A stretch of 64,000 bases of DNA from Pseudomonas sp. SORT22 (GTDB taxonomy: Bacteria > Pseudomonadota > Gammaproteobacteria > Pseudomonadales > Pseudomonadaceae). The translations under genes and the position numbers were made by a program. The stretch is from positions 2,914,501 through 2,978,500 of the forward strand of contig NZ_CP071007.1 in NCBI RefSeq assembly GCF_018417635.1, in the 5' to 3' direction. Numbering within the stretch: the first letter of the stretch is position 1; each line of letters begins with the position of its first letter. Positions 18,612 to 26,572 of this stretch are shown here, in pieces. The notes under the pieces were generated by a model. The model was not told the DNA's origin. It did not search any database and was given only the letters and a program-made list of their open reading frames with translations.

Positions 18612-20198
18612 TCAGATCACCACACCTTGGCTGCGCAGGTAGTCATCGTAGGTGCCGCTGAAGTCCACCACACCGCTCGGGCTCAGCTCGATGATGCGGG
18701 TGGCCAGCGACGATACGAACTCACGGTCGTGGCTGACGAAGATCAGCGTGCCCGGGTAGTTCTCCAGCGCCAGGTTGAGCGCCTCGATCGATTCCATGTC
18801 CAGGTGGTTGGTCGGTTCGTCCATCACCAGTACGTTGGGCTTTTGCAGGATCAGCTTGCCGAACAGCATGCGGCCTTGCTCACCACCGGAGATCACCTTG
18901 ACCGACTTGAGGATCTCGTCGTTGGAGAACAGCATGCGCCCCAGGGTGCCACGGATTACCTGCTCGCCTTGAGTCCACTGGCCCATCCAGTCGAACAGGC
19001 TCAGGTCCTCTTCGAAGTCGTGGGCGTGGTCCTGGGCGTAGTAGCCCAGTTCCGCGCTTTCGGTCCACTTTACCGCGCCGGCATCCGGGCTCAGTTCACC
19101 GACCAGGGTACGCAGCAGGGTAGTCTTGCCGATACCGTTGGGGCCGATGATCGCTACGCGCTCGCCGGCTTCGACGGTGAAGCTGAAGTTTTCGAACAGG
19201 GTCTTGCCGTCGAAGCCCTTGGACATCTTCTCGATGGTCACGGCCTGGCGGTGCAGCTTTTTGGTCTGCTCAAAGCGGATGAACGGGCTGACCCGGCTCG
19301 ATGGCTTGACCTCGGCCAGCTGGATCTTGTCGATCTGCTTGGCGCGCGAGGTGGCCTGCTTGGCTTTCGAGGCGTTGGCCGAGAAGCGGCTGACGAAGGT
19401 CTGCAATTCGGCGATCTGGGCCTTCTTCTTGGCGTTGTCCGACAGCAGCTGCTCGCGCGACTGGGTCGCGGCGGTCATGTACTCGTCGTAGTTGCCCGGG
19501 AACAGGCGCAGTTCGCCGTAGTCCAGGTCGGCCATGTGGGTGCAGACGCTGTTGAGGAAGTGGCGGTCGTGGGAAATGATGATCATGGTGCTGTTACGCG
19601 CCGTGAGAATGTTTTCCAGCCAGCGGATGGTGTTGATGTCCAGGTGGTTGGTTGGCTCGTCGAGCAGCAACACTTCCGGGTCCGAGAACAGCGCCTGGGC
19701 CAGCAATACACGCAGTTTCCAGCCTGGCGCGACTTCGGTCATCGGGCCGAAATGCTGTTCCAGCGGGATACCCAGGCCCAGCAGCAGCTCACCGGCGCGG
19801 GATTCGGCGGTGTAGCCGTCCATCTCGGCGAACTCGGTTTCCAGCTCGGCGACGGCCATACCGTCTTCTTCGGTCATTTCCGGCAGCGAATAGATGCGAT
19901 CGCGCTCGGCCTTGACCTTCCACAGCTCTTCATGGCCCATGATCACGGTGTCGATCACGGTGAACTCTTCGTAGGCGAACTGATCCTGGCGCAATTTACC
20001 CAGGCGCACGTTCGGCTCGAGCATGACCTGGCCGGCGGACGGCTCCAGATCGTTGCCGAGGATTTTCATGAAGGTCGACTTGCCGCAGCCGTTGGCGCCG
20101 ATCAGGCCGTAGCGGTTGCCGTTGTTGAACTTGACCGAGACGTTCTCGAACAAGGGCTTGGCGCCGAACTGCATGGTGATGTTAGCGGTGGAGATCAA
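18612..20198 (-). CDS. ybiT: ABC-F family ATPase YbiT
   Basis: A 528-residue soluble ATPase with two ABC domains and no membrane part. Walker A motifs are GANGCGKST and GPNGIGKTT; the Walker B stretches read [11 protein letters not shown] and [11 protein letters not shown]; the second signature is SGGEQGRML. An inter-domain linker with the charged [15 protein letters not shown] stretch is the ABC-F P-site tRNA-interaction element. Length and N-terminus ([12 protein letters not shown]) match E. coli YbiT, a ribosome-associated translation factor. The prophage ends only 20 bases upstream of its start, so its native promoter may be displaced. Confidence 0.95.
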   Translation of the reverse strand: MISTANITMQFGAKPLFENVSVKFNNGNRYGLIGANGCGKSTFMKILGNDLEPSAGQVMLEPNVRLGKLRQDQFAYEEFTVIDTVIMGHEELWKVKAERDRIYSLPEMTEEDGMAVAELETEFAEMDGYTAESRAGELLLGLGIPLEQHFGPMTEVAPGWKLRVLLAQALFSDPEVLLLDEPTNHLDINTIRWLENILTARNSTMIIISHDRHFLNSVCTHMADLDYGELRLFPGNYDEYMTAATQSREQLLSDNAKKKAQIAELQTFVSRFSANASKAKQATSRAKQIDKIQLAEVKPSSRVSPFIRFEQTKKLHRQAVTIEKMSKGFDGKTLFENFSFTVEAGERVAIIGPNGIGKTTLLRTLVGELSPDAGAVKWTESAELGYYAQDHAHDFEEDLSLFDWMGQWTQGEQVIRGTLGRMLFSNDEILKSVKVISGGEQGRMLFGKLILQKPNVLVMDEPTNHLDMESIEALNLALENYPGTLIFVSHDREFVSSLATRIIELSPSGVVDFSGTYDDYLRSQGVVI

Positions 20199-20218
20199 AG
20201 GGCTTACCTATCAATAGC

Positions 20219-21412
20219 TTACGTCGCTGGCATTGCGGCTGATACCGATTTGATACCAATTTGCAGCTTTTCCAGCTCGCTCCAGTCGGAGCTTGAGTTA
20301 ATCCAACGCGCATACGTCGACAGCAGCATTTGCACGCTGTGGCCGAGCTGTTGGGAGATAAATGCGGGGTTGAGGCCAGACATTAAGCATATTGTCGCAT
20401 AGGTGTGACGACAGTTGTATGGCGGACGGTAACGAATCCCCAGTTCTTTAAGCACCGGCCGCCACTGATGATGCAGATCGGAGGTCTGCCGGACGTACTC
20501 TGCGTTCTTCGATGGCGGGAAAATAAACGGTGACTCCGTGACCCGCCCCTTTCCTTTCCTGCGTCGCTCGGCGTACTCCCTGGCGAACTCGAGCGCATGC
20601 AAGGCCCTCTCGTTGAGTAGCACGAACCGATCTTTGCCGGTTTTGGTGCGCTCGACTACCTCGCCCAGCGCTACAGTGCGCTTCACATGGGCAACCTTCT
20701 TCTCCAAATCGACAGCATCCCAGCGCAGCGCCAGGCCCTCCGACAGGCGTACGCCGCTGAAGAACACGAACTCGAAGAACGCCGCGTAGATCTGGCTTGG
20801 CCAGTGCGGGTGCTCGTAGAGCCTGGCGGTGATCTGGTTCGCCTCCTCTAAAGTGAACGGGTCGATCTCTTTCTTGGTGCGCTTGGGCAGTTGCAGAGCC
20901 TCGGCAGGATTTCTGCTGATCAATCCGTCGATCACCGCTGAGCGCAGAATCGTTGACAGCTTCACCAGGGCGTTGCGCTTTACCCCCGGCGATCTCCAGG
21001 TGATTGAACTCACCACCTTGCGAACCAGGGTGGTGGTGATCAGGTCCACACGAACCATCGCGAAGTGGAGCATCCAGTAATTGTTCAGCGCGCTTTTGTA
21101 GTTGTTGTAAGTGCCGGGCGTAATCTCCCGGCTGTCGAGCCAGAGCTGGGCGTACTCACCAAATGTCGGCTTGCTGCCCGCGACAGTTTGCGAGCCCGGG
21201 AAAAGCTCGGCGTACTTGTCCTGGTCCAGAAGGCCAAGCTTGTTAAAGCTAACTACCTGATCGCGAAGCTGGGATGCAGCCTTGATGCCTTTTTGTGTCG
21301 GGGGGTAAGGGAGCGTTTCGCATCGACGGATACCGTCCCATGTGAAACGAATCCGGAGGGAGTTGCGGAAGACTTCGACCCCTCGGGGTAAATCCATTGG
21401 CTTTCCAGCCAT
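20219..21412 (-). CDS. int: Prophage integrase (tyrosine recombinase)
   Basis: A 397-residue tyrosine recombinase. The N-terminus (GVEVFRNSLRIRFTWDGIRR) resembles the DUF3596 arm-binding domain; the core-binding region follows, then the catalytic domain with Arg in FSGVRLSE, His-x-x-Arg in CRHTYA, the second His in LGHSV, and the nucleophile Tyr in STYARW. It performs integration and excision. As usual the gene lies at the very edge of the prophage. The start at 21412 has GAGG eight bases upstream and lies within the xis gene. Confidence 0.95.
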   Translation of the reverse strand: MAGKPMDLPRGVEVFRNSLRIRFTWDGIRRCETLPYPPTQKGIKAASQLRDQVVSFNKLGLLDQDKYAELFPGSQTVAGSKPTFGEYAQLWLDSREITPGTYNNYKSALNNYWMLHFAMVRVDLITTTLVRKVVSSITWRSPGVKRNALVKLSTILRSAVIDGLISRNPAEALQLPKRTKKEIDPFTLEEANQITARLYEHPHWPSQIYAAFFEFVFFSGVRLSEGLALRWDAVDLEKKVAHVKRTVALGEVVERTKTGKDRFVLLNERALHALEFAREYAERRRKGKGRVTESPFIFPPSKNAEYVRQTSDLHHQWRPVLKELGIRYRPPYNCRHTYATICLMSGLNPAFISQQLGHSVQMLLSTYARWINSSSDWSELEKLQIGIKSVSAAMPAT

Positions 21413-21585
21413 TCGTCATACCTCTTCTTGCTATAGATGATTCGGCCCTGGTGCTTCATCCAGACGCCTTCGGGGAATACTCCGCGCAGGCGCCGCCCCT
21501 CCAGGGTTCGCTTTGTGCATCCCAGTAGATCGGCCATGCGCTGTTCGGTGACCTTGTCGAAGTCACCGTCTGTTTCGGTGGTCAT
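21253..21585 (-). CDS. Excisionase-like small HTH protein
   Basis: A 110-residue basic protein. Residues about 8-55 look like a winged-helix excisionase/MerR-type DNA-binding domain (VTEQRMADLLGCTKRTLEGR, then an I-I-Y-S-K-K-R-Y wing). The position immediately upstream of int and the size support a recombination directionality role. The start at 21585 has GGAG ahead of it. The gene overlaps int by 160 bases in another frame, so the tail after residue 55 is probably constrained by the int N-terminus. It might also act as a regulator. Confidence 0.75.
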   Translation of the reverse strand: MTTETDGDFDKVTEQRMADLLGCTKRTLEGRRLRGVFPEGVWMKHQGRIIYSKKRYDEWLESQWIYPEGSKSSATPSGFVSHGTVSVDAKRSLTPRHKKASRLHPSFAIR

Positions 21586-21627
21586 GATTGTCTCCACGCC
21601 GCGCATGGCGGCAGAGGTGAGGAGGGG

Positions 21628-22101
21628 TTAGGTTCGGTGCTTGATGATCAGCTCGCCGGCCTTCGTCAGCGCGTTGCCAGCTGCAGCGGCGGACACTTCG
21701 CCACCAGTGAGCGCCTTGCTCAAACAGTCGGTCACCTGCGCCAAGGCCAGAAGTAGCTCTTCCTGCAGCTCGCCTTCGGCCCGGCCGATATCCCAGAAGC
21801 GCTGACCCCAATGATCAGCGGGAGGCGGGTTGGTGTTCTGCTTGCCGAAAGCCAAAGCTCCGAAGATCGAGTCACAGAGGTCCTGCTTGTAGGCGTTTTC
21901 GCCGTCAATGCTCAGGCCCGACCGGCGTAGGGTGCTGACCACCTCACCAAGGACAATGCCTTGGTCCTTCAGAACGATATCCTTGCCGGGCTCGCCAGGC
22001 GTGTAGATGACCAGGGCGAGCTTGGCCTCGGGCCACAGGTTGTCGCTGATTTGCACCAGGGCGTCGTTGGCTGCTTCGTGAAAACGGGTTGTTGCGGACA
22101 T
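21628..22101 (-). CDS. Prophage hypothetical protein (157 aa)
   Basis: An acidic protein starting MSATTRFHEAANDALVQISD. It looks alpha-helical with a short beta middle (KLALVIYTPGEP). No recognised motif. It lies in the leftward early operon between xis and a small overlapping gene group. Start supported by GGATGAG upstream. Function unknown. Confidence 0.75.
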   Translation of the reverse strand: MSATTRFHEAANDALVQISDNLWPEAKLALVIYTPGEPGKDIVLKDQGIVLGEVVSTLRRSGLSIDGENAYKQDLCDSIFGALAFGKQNTNPPPADHWGQRFWDIGRAEGELQEELLLALAQVTDCLSKALTGGEVSAAAAGNALTKAGELIIKHRT

Positions 22102-22153
22102 AGCTCATCCTCGCCCGCCTACCGGCAGGCTTGAGTTGTTGTAGGGGGAGGGG

Positions 22154-22465
22154 TTACTGAATCTTGCCGGTGAGGCGTTCGCGCCAGGTCAGGCGCCGGG
22201 GAAGGTGCTCGCGGCCGTCGATCTCGACCACCACATAGGCGCAGCGGTCGAAGGGGGCGTCCCGCTGCTGATTGAGCCAGCAGGCTTCCCTCTCGGCTTC
22301 GTCGTAATTAGTTGCCGATAGCTGATGCACGTTGAAGCCTTTGCTGTGGACGTGCCAGCCATGGATCACAGCGATGAACCGCTGGCGCCGCTCCGGCTGC
22401 TCTTGCCTCGCCCTGTTGGTCAGCTCTCCCGGTTCAAGCACGCCACCTCCAACGTCGATCATCAT
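22154..22465 (-). CDS. Prophage hypothetical protein (103 aa)
   Basis: Starts at MMIDVGGGVLEPGE with GGAAGG upstream, and is coupled to the stop of the 18-codon ORF before it (ATGA overlap). The C-terminal part (CAYVVVEIDGREHLPRRL) is a plausible small beta domain. Function unknown. The open frame extending upstream is the ASCH-like gene read out of frame. Confidence 0.75.
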   Translation of the reverse strand: MMIDVGGGVLEPGELTNRARQEQPERRQRFIAVIHGWHVHSKGFNVHQLSATNYDEAEREACWLNQQRDAPFDRCAYVVVEIDGREHLPRRLTWRERLTGKIQ

Positions 22466-22518
22466 GGCCTCGGCCCCTTCCAGATCAGGTAGGCCATGTA
22501 CAGCAGTAGCAGGGTCAT
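22462..22518 (-). CDS. 18-codon hydrophobic micro-ORF
   Basis: Encodes MTLLLLYMAYLIWKGPRP. Its ATG overlaps the stop of the upstream ASCH-like gene (ATGA) and its TGA overlaps the ATG of the downstream gene (ATGA), so ribosomes can pass through all three. The peptide is a short single membrane helix. It could be a genuine small membrane peptide or merely a coupling device. No larger frame explains the spacing. Confidence 0.5.
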   Translation of the reverse strand: MTLLLLYMAYLIWKGPRP

Positions 22519-23321
22519 GGCTCGATCCTCTTGAACTCGACGACCCAGACCCAGGGGTTTGCATCCCAGTCGCCGCCGGTGGAGTTCCAGAGATCAGCGA
22601 AGGCTTCCACTGCCTCTTGGCCGCGCCCGAGTTCTTTGTCTTCTTCTCGCCAAGCCGCCTCGGCGATGCGCTGGCTCGGAGTGATGTCCTGCAGCTGCTC
22701 GACGCGCACGTCGGTAATCTCCAGCAGGATGCGGCTATCGCGTCGGCGCATGTGAATGCTCGGCTTCCAGGGGCCGCCGTAGTCGGTGCGGTTGTCGTGT
22801 TCGCGGTACACCACCCACTTTTCACCAGGCGCTTGAGCTACGTCGATCTCGGCCCAGGCCTCGCGCACCCACAGCCGGTCACCGCGGCGGCCATACGGGC
22901 AGGCTCCGTAAACAACCAGTTCAGCGGCACACTCCGCTTCTGTCGCGCCAAAAACAGCAAATCCCCATCGCGGATGATCTTGAACCACCGCGATCCATTG
23001 GTGCTCAGGAGAGTCGGACTTGCTGCGGCTGGGTATTTGGCGGCCCTTGATCGGCCGCCGCGTCACCACCTTTTGCCCAGTTAAGATTGAGCGGACCATC
23101 GCGCCGTTGAACAGAATGGGGCGATCTTTGTGGAATGGATCTGGTGCCTTTCGCGGCTTCGCCATGTGGGCCTGGCACCGCTTGCAGGTGACCGACTCCC
23201 GATCGCGGGCGCCGTCCCACTCCCCATCGGAGTCTTCATTCAGCCCGCAGGCCGAGAGAGACCAGCGCTCATTGTCCTGGGTGCATCCTGAGTCGACGAT
23301 GAGGTGCGTTTTCCTGGGCAT
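22515..23321 (-). CDS. Phage protein with ASCH-like domain
   Basis: A 268-residue protein. The N-terminal 60 residues carry cysteine/histidine pairs (CGLNED..., CKRCQAH) that may bind zinc. The rest resembles the ASCH-like phage proteins: RPILFNGAMVRSILTGQKVVTRRP near residue 70, GDRLWVREAW in the middle, and ITDVRVEQLQDIT plus NPWVWVVEFKRI near the end. ASCH domains have a PUA-like RNA-binding fold; the role in phages is not known. First gene of the overlapping trio 23321-22154. Confidence 0.85.
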   Translation of the reverse strand: MPRKTHLIVDSGCTQDNERWSLSACGLNEDSDGEWDGARDRESVTCKRCQAHMAKPRKAPDPFHKDRPILFNGAMVRSILTGQKVVTRRPIKGRQIPSRSKSDSPEHQWIAVVQDHPRWGFAVFGATEAECAAELVVYGACPYGRRGDRLWVREAWAEIDVAQAPGEKWVVYREHDNRTDYGGPWKPSIHMRRRDSRILLEITDVRVEQLQDITPSQRIAEAAWREEDKELGRGQEAVEAFADLWNSTGGDWDANPWVWVVEFKRIEP

Positions 23322-23456
23322 GACTTCGTCCTCGCCGCTGCCGCGGCTATCAAGAATTTCGTGTTCTAATTTCGAATTGGTTCAAAGAACCGGAGTAGCG
23401 GTGTAGTCGTTCGTCCCCCCGTATGCCTTACTTAATGGTCAGCAAGGAGGAACTAG

Positions 23457-23756
23457 ATGCGCACCAGAGGTAAGGCCTATTGGGAATGGGCAGACCCAAC
23501 GCTTCACTGCCGAACTCATGAAGAGGAGCTCAGTGGTGGGGCAACTATCGATGTTCAGGTCAGGCTGTCCCGGGCAGGCGTTACCCAGTTGTTCATAGGG
23601 GTGTATTCAGCATCTGGGATGGCGCTCTATGAAGAGGGCATCGACTGCCGCTCGAATGAATCAATGACTCGCGCCCTGGCCTGGGGTGTGGGCAAGGCTT
23701 GGCACATCGCCGAGGAGGGTGTGGCACAGGCGCCGATGCGCGCTCGCAAGGCTTGA
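23457..23756 (+). CDS. Prophage hypothetical protein (99 aa), rightward
   Basis: Preceded by a very strong ribosome site (AAGGAGG, 8 bases from the ATG). Starts MRTRGKAYWEWADP; a DUF-like small protein with alternating strands and a helix near the end. It is transcribed opposite to its neighbours, so it must have its own promoter in 23322-23450; a candidate is TTCTAATTTCGAATTGG around 23362 but no clear hexamers were seen. Function unknown. Confidence 0.75.
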   Translation: MRTRGKAYWEWADPTLHCRTHEEELSGGATIDVQVRLSRAGVTQLFIGVYSASGMALYEEGIDCRSNESMTRALAWGVGKAWHIAEEGVAQAPMRARKA

Positions 23757-23789
23757 TTCATTTCGTGGAGTACAAATGTACCCCCTTGG

Positions 23790-24485
23790 TTATTCACCCT
23801 GATTGGCGAGCATGTTCAGGCGCTGGAAGGAGGTGCCAGGTATGCCCTGGTCGCGCTCTACCGGCGCACTCGACTCTATAGCCTGAACGAAGTCGCAGAA
23901 CGGGTGATGTTCACCCAGCGATTTGCAGGCAGCGTGCTTGCACTTCGGCGCGCTCGGCTCTGCGCTGGCGGATAGGGCGGCGTCGATCTCGGTCATGAGG
24001 TTGGCGGGCAGGTCGAAGTCAGCTTCGCCCTCATCGCAGTGCTGCTCGCGGACGGACATCAGGCATCGCTGCAGGAGCTGATCCCGCTCGTCCAATCGAC
24101 GCATCAGGCTCTGGTTACGACTGATAGCCGCCCTCAAGTCATCCCTGCTGTCTATCAATTGGGATTGCAGCCGCTCAACCTCGCCAGCATCGGCGTGGGT
24201 GTAGAGCGGTACCAGGGTAGAACCTGAATGGCGATGCCTTTCAATGCCTTCGGCTCCGGCGAGAGCCTTCTTTTGACCGTGAACATCAGTGACGAGATAT
24301 GCCACCGGCGTGCCCTGATGCTGGGCGGCTGGCCTGGCTATGACTTGCTGCCCTAACTCAAGCCAGGATGGCAGAGCGCTGGGTGGGATCAACTGAAGCT
24401 CGACCTTCGATTGGCCTGGTGTGTAAGCGCACACGCGGGCGCTGACCATCTGTTCGGTGTTGCTGGATCGGTTTTCTGTGGGCAT
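23790..24485 (-). CDS. Prophage hypothetical protein with central coiled coil
   Basis: A 231-residue protein. Residues about 100-145 form a coiled coil (EVERLQSQLIDSRDDLRAAI). The C-terminus has a cysteine/histidine cluster (CKHAACKSLGEHHPFC) that may bind zinc. Proteins of this shape are frequent in Pseudomonas prophage left arms, with no assigned function. Confidence 0.75.
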   Translation of the reverse strand: MPTENRSSNTEQMVSARVCAYTPGQSKVELQLIPPSALPSWLELGQQVIARPAAQHQGTPVAYLVTDVHGQKKALAGAEGIERHRHSGSTLVPLYTHADAGEVERLQSQLIDSRDDLRAAISRNQSLMRRLDERDQLLQRCLMSVREQHCDEGEADFDLPANLMTEIDAALSASAEPSAPKCKHAACKSLGEHHPFCDFVQAIESSAPVERDQGIPGTSFQRLNMLANQGE

Positions 24486-24530
24486 GGGGATACCTCGCGG
24501 CTATGATCACGGCTCTGCTGGAGGGAAGCC

Positions 24531-24794
24531 ATGACGGTTGAAGTGGATTCAAGGGGAAGGCCGATCGACCAGGCTTGCAAGCACTGCGGCAGGCTCTTCA
24601 CGGTCAAGAAACTGCGCAAGCACATCGACACCTGCAAAGGGCCAGTAGGAGCCAGGGTGTGCGATTTGACTGGGGAAGCCCGTGCACGCCGGCTCCGACT
24701 GCTTTTCAGTCCCAAGAAGAAAAAGAAGAAGGGTCGCAGCGTCCTCACCGTCAACGGTGGTGCTTACGGGCTTGGCAAAAGCCGGAAGCATTAG
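24531..24794 (+). CDS. Small zinc-finger-like protein (C2HC)
   Basis: An 87-residue basic protein. Cys16-x2-Cys19-x11-His31-x3-Cys35 is a clean C2HC finger, preceded by MTVEVDSRGRPIDQ. A strongly basic run (SPKKKKKKGR) near residue 60-70 suggests nucleic-acid binding. It runs opposite to its flanking genes and has GGAGGG upstream. Its stop overlaps the stop of the methyltransferase remnant on the other strand. Function unknown. Confidence 0.7.
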   Translation: MTVEVDSRGRPIDQACKHCGRLFTVKKLRKHIDTCKGPVGARVCDLTGEARARRLRLLFSPKKKKKKGRSVLTVNGGAYGLGKSRKH

Positions 24795-24915
24795 GCTGCT
24801 TTCAGGAGCGCTTCAATCACCCGTTGTCCGGCTAGCGGCGGTACAACGTTGCCGCCCATGTGAATGGTCAGCCGGTGGTTGTCGGATCGCAGTCTGTCAG
24901 CCGGCGAGATGTATA
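24791..24915 (-). pseudogene. C-terminal remnant of a C5 cytosine DNA methyltransferase
   Basis: Read on the minus strand, the last 22 or so codons before a TAA (24793-24791) give HMGGNVVPPLAGQRVIEAL followed by LKAA. This matches motif X and the terminal helix of C5 DNA methyltransferases (G-N-x-V-x-P-P-x-A). About 18 more codons upstream remain open (ISPADRLRSDNHRLTI), then the sequence turns AT-rich at the edge of the DUF6602 cassette and the rest of the gene is missing. No start codon or catalytic motif remains here. Confidence 0.65.
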
Positions 24916-24963
24916 TTCAAGTCTCTTGCGGAATAGTTGTCATACAGTCTGGAGAAGCAGATC

Positions 24964-25680
24964 ATGCATGGAGAAATTTATAAGGCAAGAATTTCTGAGC
25001 TCAGGTCGATGTTTTTGGCTACTGGCTCTATTTTGCATAACGGTGAAAAAGGATCGCTTCGTGAGTCGTTTCTGATTAATTTGATAAGTAAATTTTTGCC
25101 GGAAGTTTTCGGTATAGGTTCTGGTTTAGTTGTTGATGCTTTTGGTGGGCAGAGCGTTCAAGCCGATATAATAATTTACGATAAAAGATCTATGCCGCCG
25201 ATTTTGGAGGCTGCTGGGCGCGGAATCTATCCAGTTGACTCGGTTCTTCGGGTGATTGAAGTGAAAAGCAATGTAAGAAAGGAGTCGCTGGACCAGTTTT
25301 CGAAAATGATAGAGTGCTTTGATCCGAACAACCCCAAAGGGTTGAAGGTTGCGAGTTACGGGAAGCTTGGAGGTGGCCAGACATATTACCCGTTGTGTGC
25401 AATGTTTGGATTCGAATCTGGCTATAAGGGATTTGCAGATGAGTGTTTTCGTAATCCCATTATACGTAACTCACAAAGCCTCATATGTCTGGATGGTATA
25501 GGCCTATGGACTCACGATCAAAAATTTGGCGAAAAAATTAAGCTGGCGCATGACGGTCGATATTTAACATTCGCAGATGATACTCAACCAATCAGATTCT
25601 TTATGGGGCTGCTTTTTGATCAGCTCGATGCTACCGCGAGATCAAGATCAGGTTATAAACCATTGCAGTGGTTAATATGA
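24964..25680 (+). CDS. DUF6602-type putative nuclease (accessory/defence gene)
   Basis: A 238-residue protein starting MHGEIYKARISELRSMF with GGAGAAG upstream; a TTG 27 bases further up is a weaker alternative. It resembles DUF6602 proteins: an N-terminal helical part with GSLRESFLINLI, then a restriction-endonuclease-like core with QADIIIYD and VIEVKSNV, i.e. a D...E-x-K pattern as in PD-(D/E)XK nucleases. The gene is clearly more AT-rich than its neighbours and is on the opposite strand, a typical moron. It sits against the C-terminal stub of a DNA methyltransferase gene. A role in anti-phage defence is likely but unproven. Confidence 0.75.
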   Translation: MHGEIYKARISELRSMFLATGSILHNGEKGSLRESFLINLISKFLPEVFGIGSGLVVDAFGGQSVQADIIIYDKRSMPPILEAAGRGIYPVDSVLRVIEVKSNVRKESLDQFSKMIECFDPNNPKGLKVASYGKLGGGQTYYPLCAMFGFESGYKGFADECFRNPIIRNSQSLICLDGIGLWTHDQKFGEKIKLAHDGRYLTFADDTQPIRFFMGLLFDQLDATARSRSGYKPLQWLI

Positions 25681-25696
25681 TAAGAGAGCTAACGAA

Positions 25697-26572
25697 TTAG
25701 TCCCCGCAGAAACAGTCTATATCTTGGGCCAGGTAGTCAAAGTTGAAATCCTTCTGCCTGGCCCGCTGGTCCGCTGACCAGGCTAGCGCTCGGTAGTTGG
25801 ATCGATCCTGTCGGAACACCTGACCAAAACGCTCTTCGGTGCCAGACCACCAGATCACCCTGGACGGGTCTTCCTGAATGGTCCTGATCAGCTTGACCTC
25901 GTTCTTTTTCCAGCACAGATCGCAGTTGCCGTAGTCAGAATCCATGCCCAGGTCAAAAGGCTGATCGGCCCAGAAGTCGGCCACGTCCTCTTTGATGATA
26001 CCGGCGACGTAGGATGGGCAAACACTGTCCCAGCGAGCATTGCCGCGTTCGTTGGCGGTCATCATCCGGCTATAGCGGCGGGGCTCGTCGTAGCGGATGC
26101 CGACGATGCAGTCCCACTCGTCGTAGCCCAGGGCGCGCATGTGCTTCTCGCCGATCTTCACCTTGAGGTAGGCGGTGCACATGTTGTTGCTGAAGTTCGG
26201 CAGCACCGCGGGTAGGCTCTTCTCAGCCTTCCGGTATGCTTGGTAGTACTCGAGCATCATGGTGAAAGGCTCGCCGTTGCGACTGGCCGTCTCGAAGTCG
26301 ACGATCTTATACCAGGGAGCGTCGGCCGGCTGGCCGTACACCCGGCACCATTCCATCCAGACGATTTTGACGCTCCAGTGCTTGGCCATGGCGTCGATAA
26401 AGACCAGCGTCTCCTCGCGTTCCTTGCCGGTGTTCTGGAAGAACGCGTGCACGTCTGCCGGGAGCTTGCCGCCGTTGGATTCAAGGATTCTCCAGAGCAT
26501 GTGCCCACTGGTGCGGCCGCCACTTACGCCGATCTGCGCCGGCCCTGTGATGTGGTAGGGGTTGATGTTCAT
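25697..26572 (-). CDS. Phage PAPS-reductase-family protein (PP-loop)
   Basis: A 291-residue protein. The PP-loop ATP-binding motif is SGGRTSG at residues 17-23, followed by FFQNTGKEREETLVFI, as in phosphoadenosine phosphosulfate reductase-family proteins. A cysteine set near the middle and end (NMCTAYLK, CDLCWKK, DCFCGD) suggests a metal or iron-sulfur site. Phage members are not sulfate-assimilation enzymes; roles in nucleic-acid modification have been suggested because of similarity to DndC-type proteins. Its start overlaps the DUF2786 stop by 4 bases. Confidence 0.88.
   Translation of the reverse strand: MNINPYHITGPAQIGVSGGRTSGHMLWRILESNGGKLPADVHAFFQNTGKEREETLVFIDAMAKHWSVKIVWMEWCRVYGQPADAPWYKIVDFETASRNGEPFTMMLEYYQAYRKAEKSLPAVLPNFSNNMCTAYLKVKIGEKHMRALGYDEWDCIVGIRYDEPRRYSRMMTANERGNARWDSVCPSYVAGIIKEDVADFWADQPFDLGMDSDYGNCDLCWKKNEVKLIRTIQEDPSRVIWWSGTEERFGQVFRQDRSNYRALAWSADQRARQKDFNFDYLAQDIDCFCGD

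Noticed and set aside
18627..20402. 591-codon open frame antisense to ybiT
   Set aside because: It mirrors the ABC-F gene codon by codon, has no ribosome site and no recognisable domain; long antisense frames are usual in high-GC Pseudomonas genes.
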